Shown here one piece after another: positions 23,578 through 36,029 of a stretch of DNA of 64,000 nt. The DNA lies in NCBI RefSeq assembly GCF_000143415.4, contig NW_003314286.1:265616-329615 (forward strand), read 5' to 3'. Made by a program: the position numbers and the translations under genes. The notes beneath the pieces are model-generated. The model did no database searches and was not told the DNA's origin. It saw only the letters and a program-made list of their open reading frames with translations. Source of the stretch: Selaginella moellendorffii (Eukaryota; Streptophyta; Lycopodiopsida; Selaginellales; Selaginellaceae). Each line of letters opens with the position of its first letter. Position 1 is the stretch's first letter.

Positions 23578-26390
23578 TCAGAGCTTGGAATTCAGAACTG
23601 CGGCATACATTCTTCCAAATGCAAGATGTCTAAAGCCTGGCGTATGAAAACATACCTGGGTTCTAATTCATTGCTTTTTCCTACGGGGACCATGTACTGT
23701 GAAAGGCCATTGGGTCACCAGTAAGACTATTGTTTTTTACATGAAAAAATATGTATTGGAATGGAAACTATATTTTTGGGCATGGTACCAAGTAAGTATT
23801 GGGAGAATAACCAGAGTGAACAAGCTGGTCAGGATTTCTAATGAGGGTCTACTCAATTGACTTAGATGCTGTAGTTCAAGATATTGAGTTTAGTTCTTAG
23901 TTCAAAACAAATAAATGTTAAATTATATTTATAAGGTTTATATATATTACCATGCTTATATATTACAAACTATTTATTTGGGACTAATCCATTTTTATAT
24001 AAGTAGGGGTCTAAACCCCAATTAATATATTTATTCTCATATCTCAAGCATTTATCATTGCAAATTGTGCTTGCAAGCCAAAGTTTTGCTTAGTGTTTGG
24101 GATTGTGGTTTCTTTTCTTCTCTAGATATGTTATACCTTTTTACAAGATTTAGGATTGTAACTATTATATATGTTCTTTCTTTCTACTATACCATGTTGT
24201 TGTTAATTGAAGTGTGTATTATTAAAGGTTGTAGTTGATGCCTTATAATTGTCATTTAGTCCTACTGTTATGTCCTTTTGAGATTAAGTTTTTGGTATTG
24301 TGAGGCATGATCATGTTAATGCTACTCCTTAGTGTTTTGCCATTTTCAACTTTGTAGGACGTAATTACATAACTTGTTATATTTTCAATATCTTGTATCT
24401 CCCATTAAGGTGGAGTGTGATTGTGATATTAATTAAAGAGTTATGGATAATGTAGTCTAGTTTTTGGAGGGTGTTTCGAGGATTGAGTTTATGGAAAGAT
24501 AATGTTTACAAGTTTGAATAAATTTTTGTTGACAAGGAGTTTGATTATTTTAAAAATAGCTTTAAAGATAAGTTAAAGAATTCAGTTAATCTTTTATTTT
24601 ACCATTTTATTTTTGGAGGAGGGAGTAGAGGGGACAAACAAGAATCCACCCCTGATAATAGAGTGAAAATGAATGGATATAATAGTGAAATGAGGACAAA
24701 TGGCATGAATTGTCGAGTGAAAACAAACATAGCAAATCTAGATGAAATATTTATATAAACGACTAAATTTTCTATTTTACTTTAGTCCTTTAATTATACT
24801 TTTGACCACTTGAGGAAATCTCACTCACAACCTTCATAAATTCTCATCCTAATATAAGAAAAGATACTTGCTAAAACTATCAACTTTACATTTGGTCCAA
24901 GTGTTTTATGTGTCTATATCCCATTTCAAACACTCTAAAGGTACCACTGATGTACTAGCCTATTACATTAAAGCCACATGATATCTATTATTATTATCTC
25001 ATTAGTAATCTAAAAGAACCATACCACATATCTATTTTTCTGAGATTGGATTGTAATTCCATTTATGACATGTAATTAATGCTTACTTCTTAGCATCCTT
25101 AAGATGTCCTAAAACTTAGAGAAACACGACTACCTCCACTATCCTTTCTTTGATCCCCGCAAGTATTTACCAACATGTTTATTGGGTCAGGGCTTGTAAG
25201 CCCATCTATCAAGTTTTCGGACTTCTTCACTATGTAACCATATATTTAGTTACAAAATAAAAAGAACATTCCTTTCCTTTCCACAATTAAGGACTTTGAG
25301 ACAACATTTCAAAATACTACAATCAAACGCAAATCTTATATATACTCCCACCACCTTTAACCACTAAAGTTTTTTAGTCACATGACTAGAAAAAGGTTTT
25401 AATGAGCCACAGAAGGTATTCAAATAAGTAGTGTTACCCATATTTACATCAACTATTTGATCTATTGAAGGAGCTAGAGTCAATTTCTAAACACTTTACC
25501 AAGTCACCCCATTTGTCTATTCATGTTTACTATAACTTTTGGATTCCCCAATGTTCATATTATCACCCACTATAAGAGTATAACCTTTTTTGATCACACT
25601 AATTCTCTTAAAGTATTCGCCTTATTATCCTGTAGGTTTACTAAACCCCCTAGGGTTTGGAAGACAATTACAACTAGCTGGGAGACCGATTCATCAAAGC
25701 CACAAAAGATTGTCGCGTTTGAGCCTAGAACTCAAGTTGAGCAGCAAATCATACAGCAGCAAATGGGTGATTCCCTACTAGAAGTGGTTGTTGCCATTAT
25801 TCTGCACATCACGTGGCACTATGGGATGAACTTCCATTAGATATATTTAGCTTTAGATATGTCTACCCTTCATACAATCTAAATACCCCACCACAATGAA
25901 CCATGGACACTGTACTTTCAAAATGCCGGAAATGTGTGGCTTGGTTGATAAACTTTTGTCAATGCCATTGGCATACCTTTTGACTCCACTTTAGGACTTA
26001 AGGATTTATGTTTTATAATCCAACTCTAACATAATAAAGCTAAATAAATACAACAATTGAAGCAAAACATAAATAGCAAAGTAAGGACAAATAGAAATGA
26101 TATTTCAAAATTTCTTTTCCTTTATGAAGGGGATAAAAAGGAATATAAAAGATGAACAGAATGAATTTAACTTCCTATATGCAATGTTAAACAAAGATAA
26201 AGTGAATCCAAATTAATGTGGGTCAAAAGTTGAGCAAAGGTAAGATACAAAGATAGGTTTTGTTATTAGTCATAAGTCCGAGTTAATAATAATCTCAAAT
26301 GGTGGCCAATCATCAAATTTAAAGATAAGATATATCATTTGATGTTTGAGTGGCTTTGGTTCAAAATTATCACTTTGAGATTAGTTCAAG
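23578..26390. other. AT-rich intergenic region, no gene seen
   Basis: About 2.8 kb of AT-rich sequence without coding character. The open frame at 25,523-25,840 has no recognisable domain and looks fortuitous. There are no LTRs, inverted ends or tandem arrays that I could see; it is probably old, decayed transposon DNA. Confidence 0.4.
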
Positions 26391-26399
26391 CATTTGACA

Positions 26400-27440
26400 A
26401 TTGTATACAAAGTTGTAGCTAGTAATGTCTTGATGAACAGACTATCAGCGTCAAGATGAACCTTCTGTCTCCCATCTGCAGTATGAAACTGGAAGAACGC
26501 AGAGTTTAACAAACTTAGAAAACAGCAAAGGGGTGAGAATTGTACGCTTACAGAGATGACACCAGAAACCAAAAGAATGAGAAGCATGATAAACATGAAG
26601 GCTGGCTGCTTTCCTCACGGCAAAGAAATCCTGGAAGAAGAAGAGAAAGGAAGCTCTATATACTAGAAAGAGACGAAGGCTACCTGGAGCAATATGATGC
26701 ACATAAGATAGAATGCAAATACGAGACTGGTGATCTCAGATAAACAAGAAAAGCATAAGAATCGATCCAGACAAAGTGTAGCTTACCACTGGCCTAAACT
26801 TACGTACAGCGTTGTAAATTTGTCATCGTCTGATTCGTCCTTGTTCCTTAGGACGAATGAAAAGCATGGAAACGAGTGCCACCCATGGTGGAAACATCGC
26901 ACAGACAAGAAGGGATGGGCGTGTGTGGTGCATACACCGCAGTATAGACCTGAGTTTTAGAAAACAACGAAGAACGAAAACAGAAAGTTAAGAATGAGAG
27001 TACCTTGAGTGAAGATGGCACCACTGAGGCCAATAAATTCTTGGAGAAGGCCTACAACCACGCCTCTATCCGAAGGAAAGTTTCTCATGCTGCCACCAAG
27101 TTTTTAGAAAAACGCTCTCGCTATGATCAATCAATCTTATGGAAGATCCAACCAAGAGAAAAAAAACTTACAAAAAAAAGTGAGACAAACACGAAGAACA
27201 CAAAGGAAAAGAAAAGCATCGTGTGGAAACTTAACTGCATCAAGCCACCGACGAGGAGCACGAAAGGCGCACAGTAGAAACAATGCCTACACCCCCTCCT
27301 GCTTCAAATCGCCCAAGCAGAGCGAGAAGGCGTACGAGATCCCGCCGCAAGCTTGCATCCACATTCCCAGTGACGCAAAATCGGCTGCGGTGGATCCCAA
27401 GTAACTTCGAGAAAATCCATCTAGTTCCCGAGAGACCTGC
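26400..27440 (-). pseudogene. Inverted partial copy of the nodulin-like MFS gene
   Basis: Read on the minus strand from about 27,440 to 26,400 it repeats the 5' half of the MFS gene with its introns. It has the first exon (GMWMQACGGISYAFSLCLGD, with an internal deletion of roughly 70 bp), FPSDRGVVVGLL.EFIGLSG, VYTAVYAPHT, DFFAVRKAAS, FIMLLILLVSGVISVS, and HTADGRQKVHLDADSLFIKT, where homology stops. Several changes disrupt the frame. Because introns are kept, it arose by DNA duplication and not by retroposition. Confidence 0.85.
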
Positions 27441-27545
27441 GCGTTTCGGCCCATAGAGTTGCGAAAGAGATCTCTAGGAAAACATTTGTAAAGAAAAAAT
27501 AAATCTCTTCTGTTTTGGACAAGCTTCTGCCCTAGGAACTTAGCG

Positions 27546-28743
27546 ATGGAGCTGCGGTGCGTGCTAGACAACGTCCAGGGGCTCGTGGATTCGCTCAGCG
27601 CTGTGCGATGGAAGAAACAACAGGTGATCGATAGTTTCCTCCCCTCCTTATGGCTATCTAGAAAGCTTTCTTCTTTTCACTCCACAGGACGCTATTTGCG
27701 AGGTCTCGGAGCATGGACTGGTGATCATCGTAGAAGAATGGGGATGCCTCCAAGCTCGAGTTTACTACAGGAAAGAAGTAAGCGCCCCAAAGTTCATTGT
27801 TTCTCATTGTTGCATCAATGTTCTTCTGGGTTTTACAAGCTCTTTGTTTCATACGAGTATTCGGCAGAGTCGAGGCCGAGATTTGGCGTCAGCCTTGGCT
27901 TGCTCGTTGACACCTTGAGCACATTTTCTTCGACTGGTACCACTGGGCTTGAGCTCTCGTATCCCGGATCGGACATGCAGCTTCTCCTCAAGTAAGTTAA
28001 CTGGTTCGATCGAGTGAAAGGCTTTTTGATCCATTCTCAGGCTCACGGACGCTGATAATACGTGCATCTACGCTGAAATTCGAACCAAAGTCACGGACAC
28101 TGTCCCGAAAGAGTACAGTGTAGACGGCGATGGTGGTCGCCGAGCAGTCTTTGCAGTGAAGGTTATCACTGATCGCACCTCCTTTTTGTTTTTGATAACT
28201 TCCTTGTTGTGTAGTCGGCGGCGTTGAAAGAAGCCATTGACGATCTCGAGTGGCCGGGCTCGAGCATTTCCATCACCATATCTCCCGATCCAGCCGGGGT
28301 GATTCTCAGAGGGGAAGGCCATCATGGAGACCTGCAGGTCGATCTCTTATCCTCACTTTCAGTTCCCCACTAAGACTTCTTTTGTACTTGTTTAAGATCG
28401 ACTTCCCGTATGATGCTCACAACGAGCTCTTTGCCGCGTTCCAGTGCCAAAGCGAAGTAAGCTACAGGTATGCTTTCCAGATTTCAGTAGATCTCGCAAA
28501 GTTGCTACGATGTTGCCCAGCTACAAGTATAAGTTTCTGCGAGCAACCACAGCCAACGTTCCAAACAGCGTGACGAAAGACAACAGGGGCAGCAAGCTAA
28601 CCATTGGAGCCGGGGGCCTCCTCAAAGTCCAGCATTTAATCTCCCTCCGCCAGGCGCAGCAGCACAATATGGATCCAAATCCCACACAGCAGGGCCGCGT
28701 TTCTTACGTCGAGTTCTACCTAATGCCAGACGAAGAAGCGTGA
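27546..28743 (+). CDS. RAD1: Checkpoint clamp subunit RAD1 (9-1-1 complex)
   Basis: About seven exons. Exon 1 is MELRCVLDNVQGLVDSLSAV. Then come DAICEVSEHGLVIIVEEWGC, LFVSYEYSAESRPRFGVSLG, LLVDTLSTFSS, LTDADNTCIYAEIRTK, SAALKEAIDDLEWPGSSISI, IDFPYDAHNELFAAFQCQSE, and the highly characteristic YKYKFLRATTANVPNSVTKD, RGSKLTIGAGGLLKVQHLIS and VSYVEFYLMPDEEA. RAD1 forms the PCNA-like RAD9-RAD1-HUS1 ring loaded at DNA damage to activate ATR signalling and to support meiotic recombination. The gene looks intact. A Mutator-like element sits only about 220 bp beyond the stop. Confidence 0.92.
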
Positions 28744-28879
28744 GTACAGCGCTTGATTAATAAGAAGATCATAAAGGAAAATATTTTGTTTTAAGGGTAA
28801 AGTACTACTTAGTATAGGTTTAATAACTATTGATGAACACTAAAGTGTAGGCTTAGAGTCACTTTCTCACATCGCCGTA

Positions 28880-28967
28880 CCTGCAGGATTCCAAAAAGGC
28901 TCGTCTTGCGGAGCGCATGGATGAGCTGAGAGCATTAACTCGCACCACCAAAGACACCAAAGATAAG
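28880..28967 (+). pseudogene. Exon fragment interrupted by the MULE insertion
   Basis: After a good acceptor (TACCTGCAG) an open stretch reads DSKKARLAERMDELRALTRT followed by TKDTKDK, up to the transposon's left end. Beyond the right end and its target duplication (32,482-32,490) the same frame continues as IHGAPIDYIV then TAA. The element therefore split what was one short terminal exon or reading frame. The gene family is not recognised and no upstream exon was identified. Confidence 0.45.
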
Positions 28968-29296
28968 GGCTTTTCGCCTCTAAACACCATCCTGATTCAC
29001 TCTCTCTCCGCTTACCTGGTGATGACGTGGCATCAGGCTTTTTTTTTGTTTTATCTCCAGCGCACTCCCTCTCCCGTCCGTCGCCGCTGCGCACTCCCGC
29101 CCGCGGCTATCGCCCGCCCGCGGCTCCCGCCCGCCCGCTCGCCCTCACGGCTCCTACCCGCAGTCCCACCCGCCCCCGCACGCCCAGCGTGCGCCCTAAA
29201 ATTACTTCCACGTGGCCACAGCCCCAACACTTAGCCAAATTTCAATCAGCGCGCCTTAGTCCGCCGGTTTCTTTTATGATCAAGCATGGCAGCAGC

Positions 29297-29660
29297 ACAT
29301 CAATTTCCAGAGGTAAGCAATCAATTCAACTTCATATTGATTCAAGAAAATTATTTAGGATCCCCCATGGCTTGATGAGGTGCAAGAATTCCATGAAAAG
29401 GATTATTTTTGTGCAGATGATTTAGATTGGAATTTGTCTAAATCAAATGAAATTATACCTCCTATTGTGTATATATTACAGAAGGATGTGAACAAGTTTC
29501 TAGATGGTGAGAGGATAAGGGGTGATAAAGTGGATTTCTGGCGATTTTCTAACAAAAATTGTGATCCTGGAGATTTGAAACGACTCAAAAACACAAGCTT
29601 TTTATCATTAATCAGGTATATCTTTTTAACAAAATATAATTACTAACTTCTTGATACAGG
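29297..29660 (+). repeat. Inverted copy of the transposase 5' exons in the left arm of the MULE
   Basis: The reading MQEFHEKDYFCADDLDWNLS and KSNEIIPPIVYILQKDVNKF repeats, on the plus strand, the first exons of the minus-strand transposase in the right arm. The protein-level match is strong but not identical, so this arm is an inverted duplication that has since diverged. Confidence 0.8.
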
Positions 29661-30099
29661 TATTAGTGTGAATATGGAAAACAAGATGCTTGTGAAACAT
29701 GAAAAGTTCATATCAATATTTAAAATTTATTTACCTCTATACTAGTCCTTAGCTGAATTTCTTGTTGATGCTGTATATTTTGATGCATATCTTCTTGCTT
29801 AATATTCATATATATTAGTATATAAAATATGCTAGTTTACCTCTAACGTAATTTCCAACTGAATTTCTTGTTCATGATAAACATTTTGATGAATGTTTTC
29901 CTGCTCAAATTTTTATAAGTATTTCAAAAGTTTAATTAATAAGTGAATTACCTCTGTCATAGCTTCCAAGTCAAGTGCTTCAAAATCTTGATGATGATAA
30001 AATAAATCATCTGATCCAGGTTCTAAGATTGTATGTGATTGTGATGGTTGAACCTTATAACTAGTTGTAGTCCAATCAGTTTTTTCTCCTTGTTTTAAC

Positions 30100-32140
30100 A
30101 TAATAATTTTTGCTTGATACTTGCAAAAGTTTCCTTTGGTTGCCTATGGACAATTACACTAAGTCGAAAAAGCCCAATCACTGTGTCCTTCACTTCCAAC
30201 AACAAGATACTATATAATTGGATCTGAAGAAGATTGTACATAGGATTTGTGAGGATTGTCCTTATCGAATTTTATTTGAGAGTTGTTAATATTTCTTGCT
30301 TTAACAATTGCACCATCGATTAGTTTTTCATATGCATCGTTTCGGATAAAACCATGATCTTTGCAATAACTAGTAAACCAGTATCTTGCATGAACCTTAG
30401 TAGTAAGTTGATGAATTGCCCAATCCATCCTTCGATTGCGAGCATGTTTTTTTTCGGATGAGAGTATAGCTTTCATATTTGTATGGAATGCCTCAATCAA
30501 ACTATTTGTCTCTTTGTTAGCATGAGGGAAATTTCGAGCATCAACAACCCATATATCTATCAAATATAAATTAAATTAAATTATAAAAATTAAAATATTA
30601 ATTCACTTACCAACTTTGTCCTTCCATTCATCTTAAAAATACTTGATAAAGGCTACTTCATTTTGAAAATCCACTTCAAAATGTTCAATAAGTTGTTTAA
30701 TCTCAGCTCGCATAATATTATCATCATGAAAAAATGCATGAATTGAATGATATATAATATCTCTGAGACGTTTATTTCCATCCTAATATCCCAAGATTTC
30801 ATCTTACAAATAATAGGTTTGAGCCAATTCCTCCTCACATGCCAAATATATAATAAAATTTGACAATCAAATGTAGCTCTATATAGAAGAAAATAATTAA
30901 ATTATTTCATATCAAATTAATTACTTTATAGCATTAATCTCTGTTTCAGCATCATCAATCATTATTGCCCGTGGTTTCTAATTTGGCATGTGTTCTAAAA
31001 CTCATTTTTTAAGAGCTATCATCTAATTCTTCATATATTCTCCTTTCTCACTAAAAGTTAAAACCGATGCAATTGAAATACCATTTCCATGATAATCAAA
31101 TTACCTTGTAGTGATTAGTTCCAAAAGTTGCATCAAGACTCAATAAATTATTATTTGAAAATTCCACCATCTTTTGTAGTTGCCAAGTTGTCTGAATCTC
31201 AATAGTAAAACAATCTTTACCTCGATCACCTTCCTGATAGAAAAATATTTTCTCGGGATTTGTGTTTTTCCAAATACGTACACTCTATGCGTCATTCTCA
31301 TGTAATCGATAAGTTGAAAGCAAATACTTCCTATGCAGATTATTGATATCCTGCATAGTTAGAAAATCATCTCAATGAAGAGGTTCACCAGCTGACTTGT
31401 TCCTTCCCACAATCTGTATATGCTCATTATAAATCTGATTTGATGTGAAATCCTACTAAATCATATGAATCACCCAATGTCAAATATCTATTGAAAGCTT
31501 CTGAGGAAATAATGACTTTCCTCCAGTCGGATCAAGTTGACCATGATAAAGAATCCCATTCTTATCACAATGCTCTCTATGATAATACGTAATCTGCATA
31601 TAATCAGGCCATTTGTAAAACTGTTTGACCAAAAAATTGCAAAGGCAACCTCACTTATTAGAACTTTGACCTGATCTACTTCTAAGTCTTGACTTTGGTG
31701 TAAATTCAGCAATCATAATAGAGGATGTTTCACGAGCATCTTGTTTTCCATATTCACACCAATACCTGTATCAAGAAGTTAATAATTATATTTTGTTAAA
31801 AAGATATACTTGATTAATGAAAAAAATCTTGTGTTTTTGGGTTGTTTCAAATCTCCAGGATCACAATTTTTGTTAGAAAATTGCCAAAAATGCACTATAT
31901 CACCCCTTTTCCTCTCACCATCTAGAAACTTGTTCACATCCTTCTGTAATATATACACAATAGGAAGTATAGTTTCATTTGATTTAGACAAATTCCAATC
32001 TAAATCATCTGCACAAAAATAATCCATTTCATGGAATTCTTGCACCTTATCAAGCCATGGGGGATCCTAAATAATTTTCTTGAATCAATATGAAGTTGAA
32101 TTGATTGCTTACCTCTGGAAATTGATGTGCTGCTGCCATG
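30100..32140 (-). pseudogene. Decayed MULE transposase gene (zinc finger / SWIM type)
   Basis: Read on the minus strand. Exon 1 is MAAAHQFPE at about 32,138. A short intron is followed by DPPWLDKVQEFHEMDYFCAD and KSNETILPIVYILQKDVNKF. Further in is a region with CLCNFLVKQFYKWPDYMQI and HCDKNGILYHGQLDPTGGKS, a zinc-finger-like block of plant MULE-derived SWIM proteins. Near 30,560-30,210 is a catalytic-region relic (NFPHANKETNSLIEAFHTNM, ARYWFTSYCKDHGFIRNDAY). Stops and frame changes throughout show that it is inactive. Confidence 0.7.
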
Positions 32141-32594
32141 CTTGATCATAAAAGAAACAAAAACGTTTTTAGGTCAATTATGGGGCAACCATCTGGCGGA
32201 CTAGGATTGAAATTTGGCTAAGTGTTGGGGCTGTGGCCACGTGGAAGTAATTTTAGGGCGCACACTGGGCATGTGGGGGCAGGTGGGAGTGCGGGTGGGA
32301 GCCGTGAGGGCAAGTGGGCGGGCAGGAGCCGCGGGCGGGCGATAGCCGCAGGCGGGAGTGTGCAGTGGCGACAGACGGGAGAGGGAGTGTGCTGGAGATA
32401 AAACAAAAAGAAGGCCTAATGCCACATCATCACCAGGTAAGCGAAGAGAGAGTGAATCAGGATGGTGTTTAACGGGAGGCCAAAGATAAGATCCATGGAG
32501 CACCCATTGATTATATAGTTTAATTTTTTTACATTCATTACTAATGACATATTTCTAAAACTATGTCCATTGTACAAATACATATGGAGCAAAT

Positions 32595-32900
32595 TTAATA
32601 AGATTGTTGTTTTGCGAGCAAAACTTTGTGGCGGTGTGATAGTACTTCAGATGTAATCGTTGTCACACAGATACTCGGGCATGGTACTCGTCCTGATACT
32701 TCCAGATGGCCGAGTGTCTCAAGGGTTAGCGTGTGGAACTTCCTATGATCGGGGTATTGCTTTTCGATTCCATTTTCTCCGAATGTTCTGCCACAGTTAT
32801 ATATTCGAGTTCTTCATGAAACGGTCCCGAACTTCAAGGCCGGTTTTTCTTCTGATTGTTCAAGCTCTTATGGGATCTGCATGTTTGCTTTATTTATGAT
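32595..32900 (+). pseudogene. Second partial copy of the MFS gene (3' exons)
   Basis: Matches about 22,847-23,095 of the MFS gene: CTGATACTTCCAGATGGCCG, GTTAGCGTGTGGAACTTCCT, GTTCTTCATGAAACGGTCC and GGCCGGTTTTTCTTCTGATT. Internal deletions are present. Just before it, GCGAGCAAAACTTTGTGG is the reverse complement of the adjoining intron, so a small inversion occurred at the junction. Confidence 0.85.
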
Positions 32901-35900
32901 TATGCAGATCTATGGAACGTTCCTCAAATTCACTGTCAGTACCATGCTCTAGCAACATGGCTAGATATACCACCCACTGCTGGACTGGGAGTAACACAAG
33001 CAAACTCTCCAACTTGCGCTAACGAGATTCCATGGACAGTTCAATGAGTTTGCTTCTAAACACTTCTACTATGTGAACATTAGAAGTGTGGTTTAATCCA
33101 CATGGCAGTTGATGTGGAGTGTAGCAAAAGATCTTTATAAAGTGGTAAGATGAGAATTATAATACTATATTAAATTTGTTCTAACAAATCAAGGTGAATA
33201 AGAACATTTTTATTGTGCCATGAGGACTGATTGCATGCAGCCACACACCATTCCTATTTAGGGTGAGAATATAAATACATGTGGTTGTTCTAATAAATCT
33301 CATTTTCAAGGCGAATAAGAACAATCTGCTAATGATTGTGTGAGCACTGAGAGCATGTGGCCACACACCATTTACATTGTTGGATGAGAATGAAAAGATG
33401 CAGCAAGAGTCTTTATAACGCAAGTCTAATGTTATTTTATAACTTTCATTTTTAAGGTGAACAAGAAGAATATAAAGAGTGAGCCATATGTCATTCCTAT
33501 CTAAGGTCAGAATTATAAATACCAAGTTCTTAATATATTTCATTTTTAAAGTGAACAAGAATAATTTATTGATGATAGTGAGGAGTGAGAGATAGCAACA
33601 AATATGTGATTGAACATGGAAATATTATATATTTACATATGTGTAGATTTATTTTTTTATTTTGAGTTGCATGCAAAAGTATTATACACACAAACACTTT
33701 TCGATTATTATATAAGCAATCAAAATATAATTGTGTGTATAATATTTTTAATTAGGGTATAACACCTTAAACCATACAAGACAAATATCACATCATCTTA
33801 GATAACATGATGTCACCACAAATATAGTAAAGGTATTTTATTTATCTCATTCTTATGTCATTGAGTACAAATTTATGATCTCCCAATTGTGATCATCTCT
33901 CTCCTCCTTTGTGTGCATTCCATTTGCCTCTCATTTCATGTGTCTATGCTTTATTTCTCATAGTTTGGAAGCATATTTCAATTGTAAAATATACTAATGT
34001 AAGCATGGTGGTTCAATTGGCAAGTATTTCTTATTTCTCACAGCTTGTTTACGTTTCAACACCTTAATCTAGGTAATAATTGATTGACCTAGAAGTGAGT
34101 GCAATCAATTAGAATGTAGAGGTGAGTGCAAAACCATTTTATGAATGTTTAGGGTGTTGAGTGTTGTGACTTTCTGTGAGCAAGTGGATCTTACTGTAGC
34201 CACAGTAATTTCTCGCATTCCTAGTTTGTTGTTCTTGGCCTTAATGTGCAAACACGCCCAATAGTAATGCTAAAAATATATATGTATGATAAGTGTTTTC
34301 GATTACCCTTACCAAGGAGAGTGCCTCAAGTACACAATGGTGGCAAACTCAACTTGCAACATCTAAAAAACATGTAAAATCCAATTTGTGCACACATATA
34401 TGTTTTTTTTTCATATATTTTGCAACCTTACACATTTTTTTATCAGGTCACCCACCCCAGGTACACCTCTCTCCCCCCAAAACTACCATCACAAATTTCT
34501 TGCTATAGTGGCTATGGACTATTTTTATTTAATCTTGAAATAATATAAGTTGAGAACTATATATTAAGTGTTAATTTTCTAACAAAACTTATTTTTAAGA
34601 TAAAGAAAGCACTAATAGTCCTTAAGGGTCATAATATATAACCTAAAGAAGTGAAACCACTTAGGCACACTAGTGTATTTTTCTTGAATTGATGTACGAA
34701 ATCTAAATTTTATCAATGACAATATGGTGTTTGGCCATATGCAATATGTGGCATGTGTCTATAAAGAAGAAATACATATTTTCATAATTGTTTGTGTCAT
34801 GAAAATTGAAGTCATGCCATACAAAAAATGCAGGGAGATCATTTATAAACAGACGTGAGAACTATATATTTACTAGGACCTGATTGTTTTGAAACAATTC
34901 ATTAAAAAAAAGAACAAAAAAATGGCAGTGGGCATACACCAGCCTAACTAGTGAACACTTCTTTCATTGTGCTCTCAGTAGTAATTTCGAGTCAAATGTC
35001 TTACTTTGGAGTGTGGCTACTTGGCAAATGCCAACATCACACAGTGGAAAAGGGGGGAGAGGGAAGTGATCACAGGAGTTAGTAGATGGTAAAAAAACTT
35101 TATATTGTAGAATAGCTTGCTGTGCCACACATTGGTAAGTTGTATCCTTAGCATTCAAACAACTTGTTAGGAGCCAAAAGCTCTTCTAGCCACCTTTTCA
35201 GTGCTTCTGTCCATGTGTTCTCCACTTTCTGCCTCTAATCAAATAAGTAGAAAGGATCTCAAGGCATTCATTTTCTTAAGTAATGGCCACACAAAGAGAT
35301 AGAAAAGCTTGTGAAGAATCCATGATTGCAAATAATCCAACTTCGCACCAAAGCACCAAAGAGAAAGAGGGAATGGGGCCAGGGAAGACAATATTGATAT
35401 CTCTGAAGTTCTATGTAATAATTTGTTGTGTGATGCATGTAGCAATGTTTGGTTTGTTTAATATAAGTGTTATTCCTATTTAATATTTTTGAATAATCTA
35501 ATTGATCAATAATTATAAACATGTTGTCAGTTTATAGATCAATGGTAGAACATACTAGGAAGTGTTTAAGAAAATTTACAAATTATAAATATAAGATTAA
35601 TATAAATGAATAATAGCAGTTAGATGATATAATATCCTAGAATATCTAAGCATATTCTAAGTATAATGGTAATTACACATATGAAATTCATAAACACATA
35701 GTGTGACATTATTCACCTCATAACACAATTATTACATCTTACATAGTATTGATTTAGATATTTACATAAACATGAATTCCATCTTATGTGTATATCCAAA
35801 GGTTCTATTTTAGTGGTAAATTTTATGTAAATAAGATGGCCATGCCAGACAAAAATGAAGTTACAAAAGTCCTGGTGTTATGCAATAACTTCATAATGAG

Positions 35901-35985
35901 GTGTGATGCTTGCAAATCCTGTGGTATAAGATTGGTAATGAAATAAACAAATCAAAATATTAACACCAATATTGAGTTCATTAAG
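32901..35985. other. AT-rich spacer, no gene recognised
   Basis: Apart from the tandem repeats at 33.18-33.59 kb, no coding frame with family resemblance, RNA gene or transposon end was recognised. Short frames here (for example 35,283-35,483) look fortuitous. Confidence 0.4.
33178..33590. repeat. Imperfect tandem repeat, about 105-150 bp units
   Basis: Four diverged units each begin with a (T)CATTTT(C/T)AAGG(C/T)GAA(T/C)AAGAA-like block (33,190; 33,300; 33,445; 33,540). Two of them share CATG(C/T)(A/G)GCCACACACCATT. AT-rich and non-coding. Confidence 0.5.
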
Positions 35986-36029
35986 GCATGGAAGTGTGCA
36001 CATATGCTATCAAGTGACTGACCTGGCAC

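Larger units (their letters stand above)
28968..32481 (-). mobile_element. Mutator-like DNA transposon (MULE), 3.5 kb, with 9-bp target duplication
   Basis: Ends are imperfect long inverted repeats. The left begins GGCTTTTCGCCTCTAAACAC, and the right (reversed) begins GGCCTCCCGTTAAACACC. Both continue with CATCCTGATTCACTCTCTCT and CGCTTACCTGGTGATGA. The 9-bp direct repeat AAAGATAAG flanks the element at 28,959-28,967 and 32,482-32,490, the Mutator hallmark. The inverted arms extend about 800 bp and include an inverted copy of the transposase gene's first exons. Confidence 0.9.

Noticed and set aside
25523-25840. 105-codon frame in the AT-rich spacer
   Set aside because: No domain, no splice context, codon use like the surrounding non-coding DNA.
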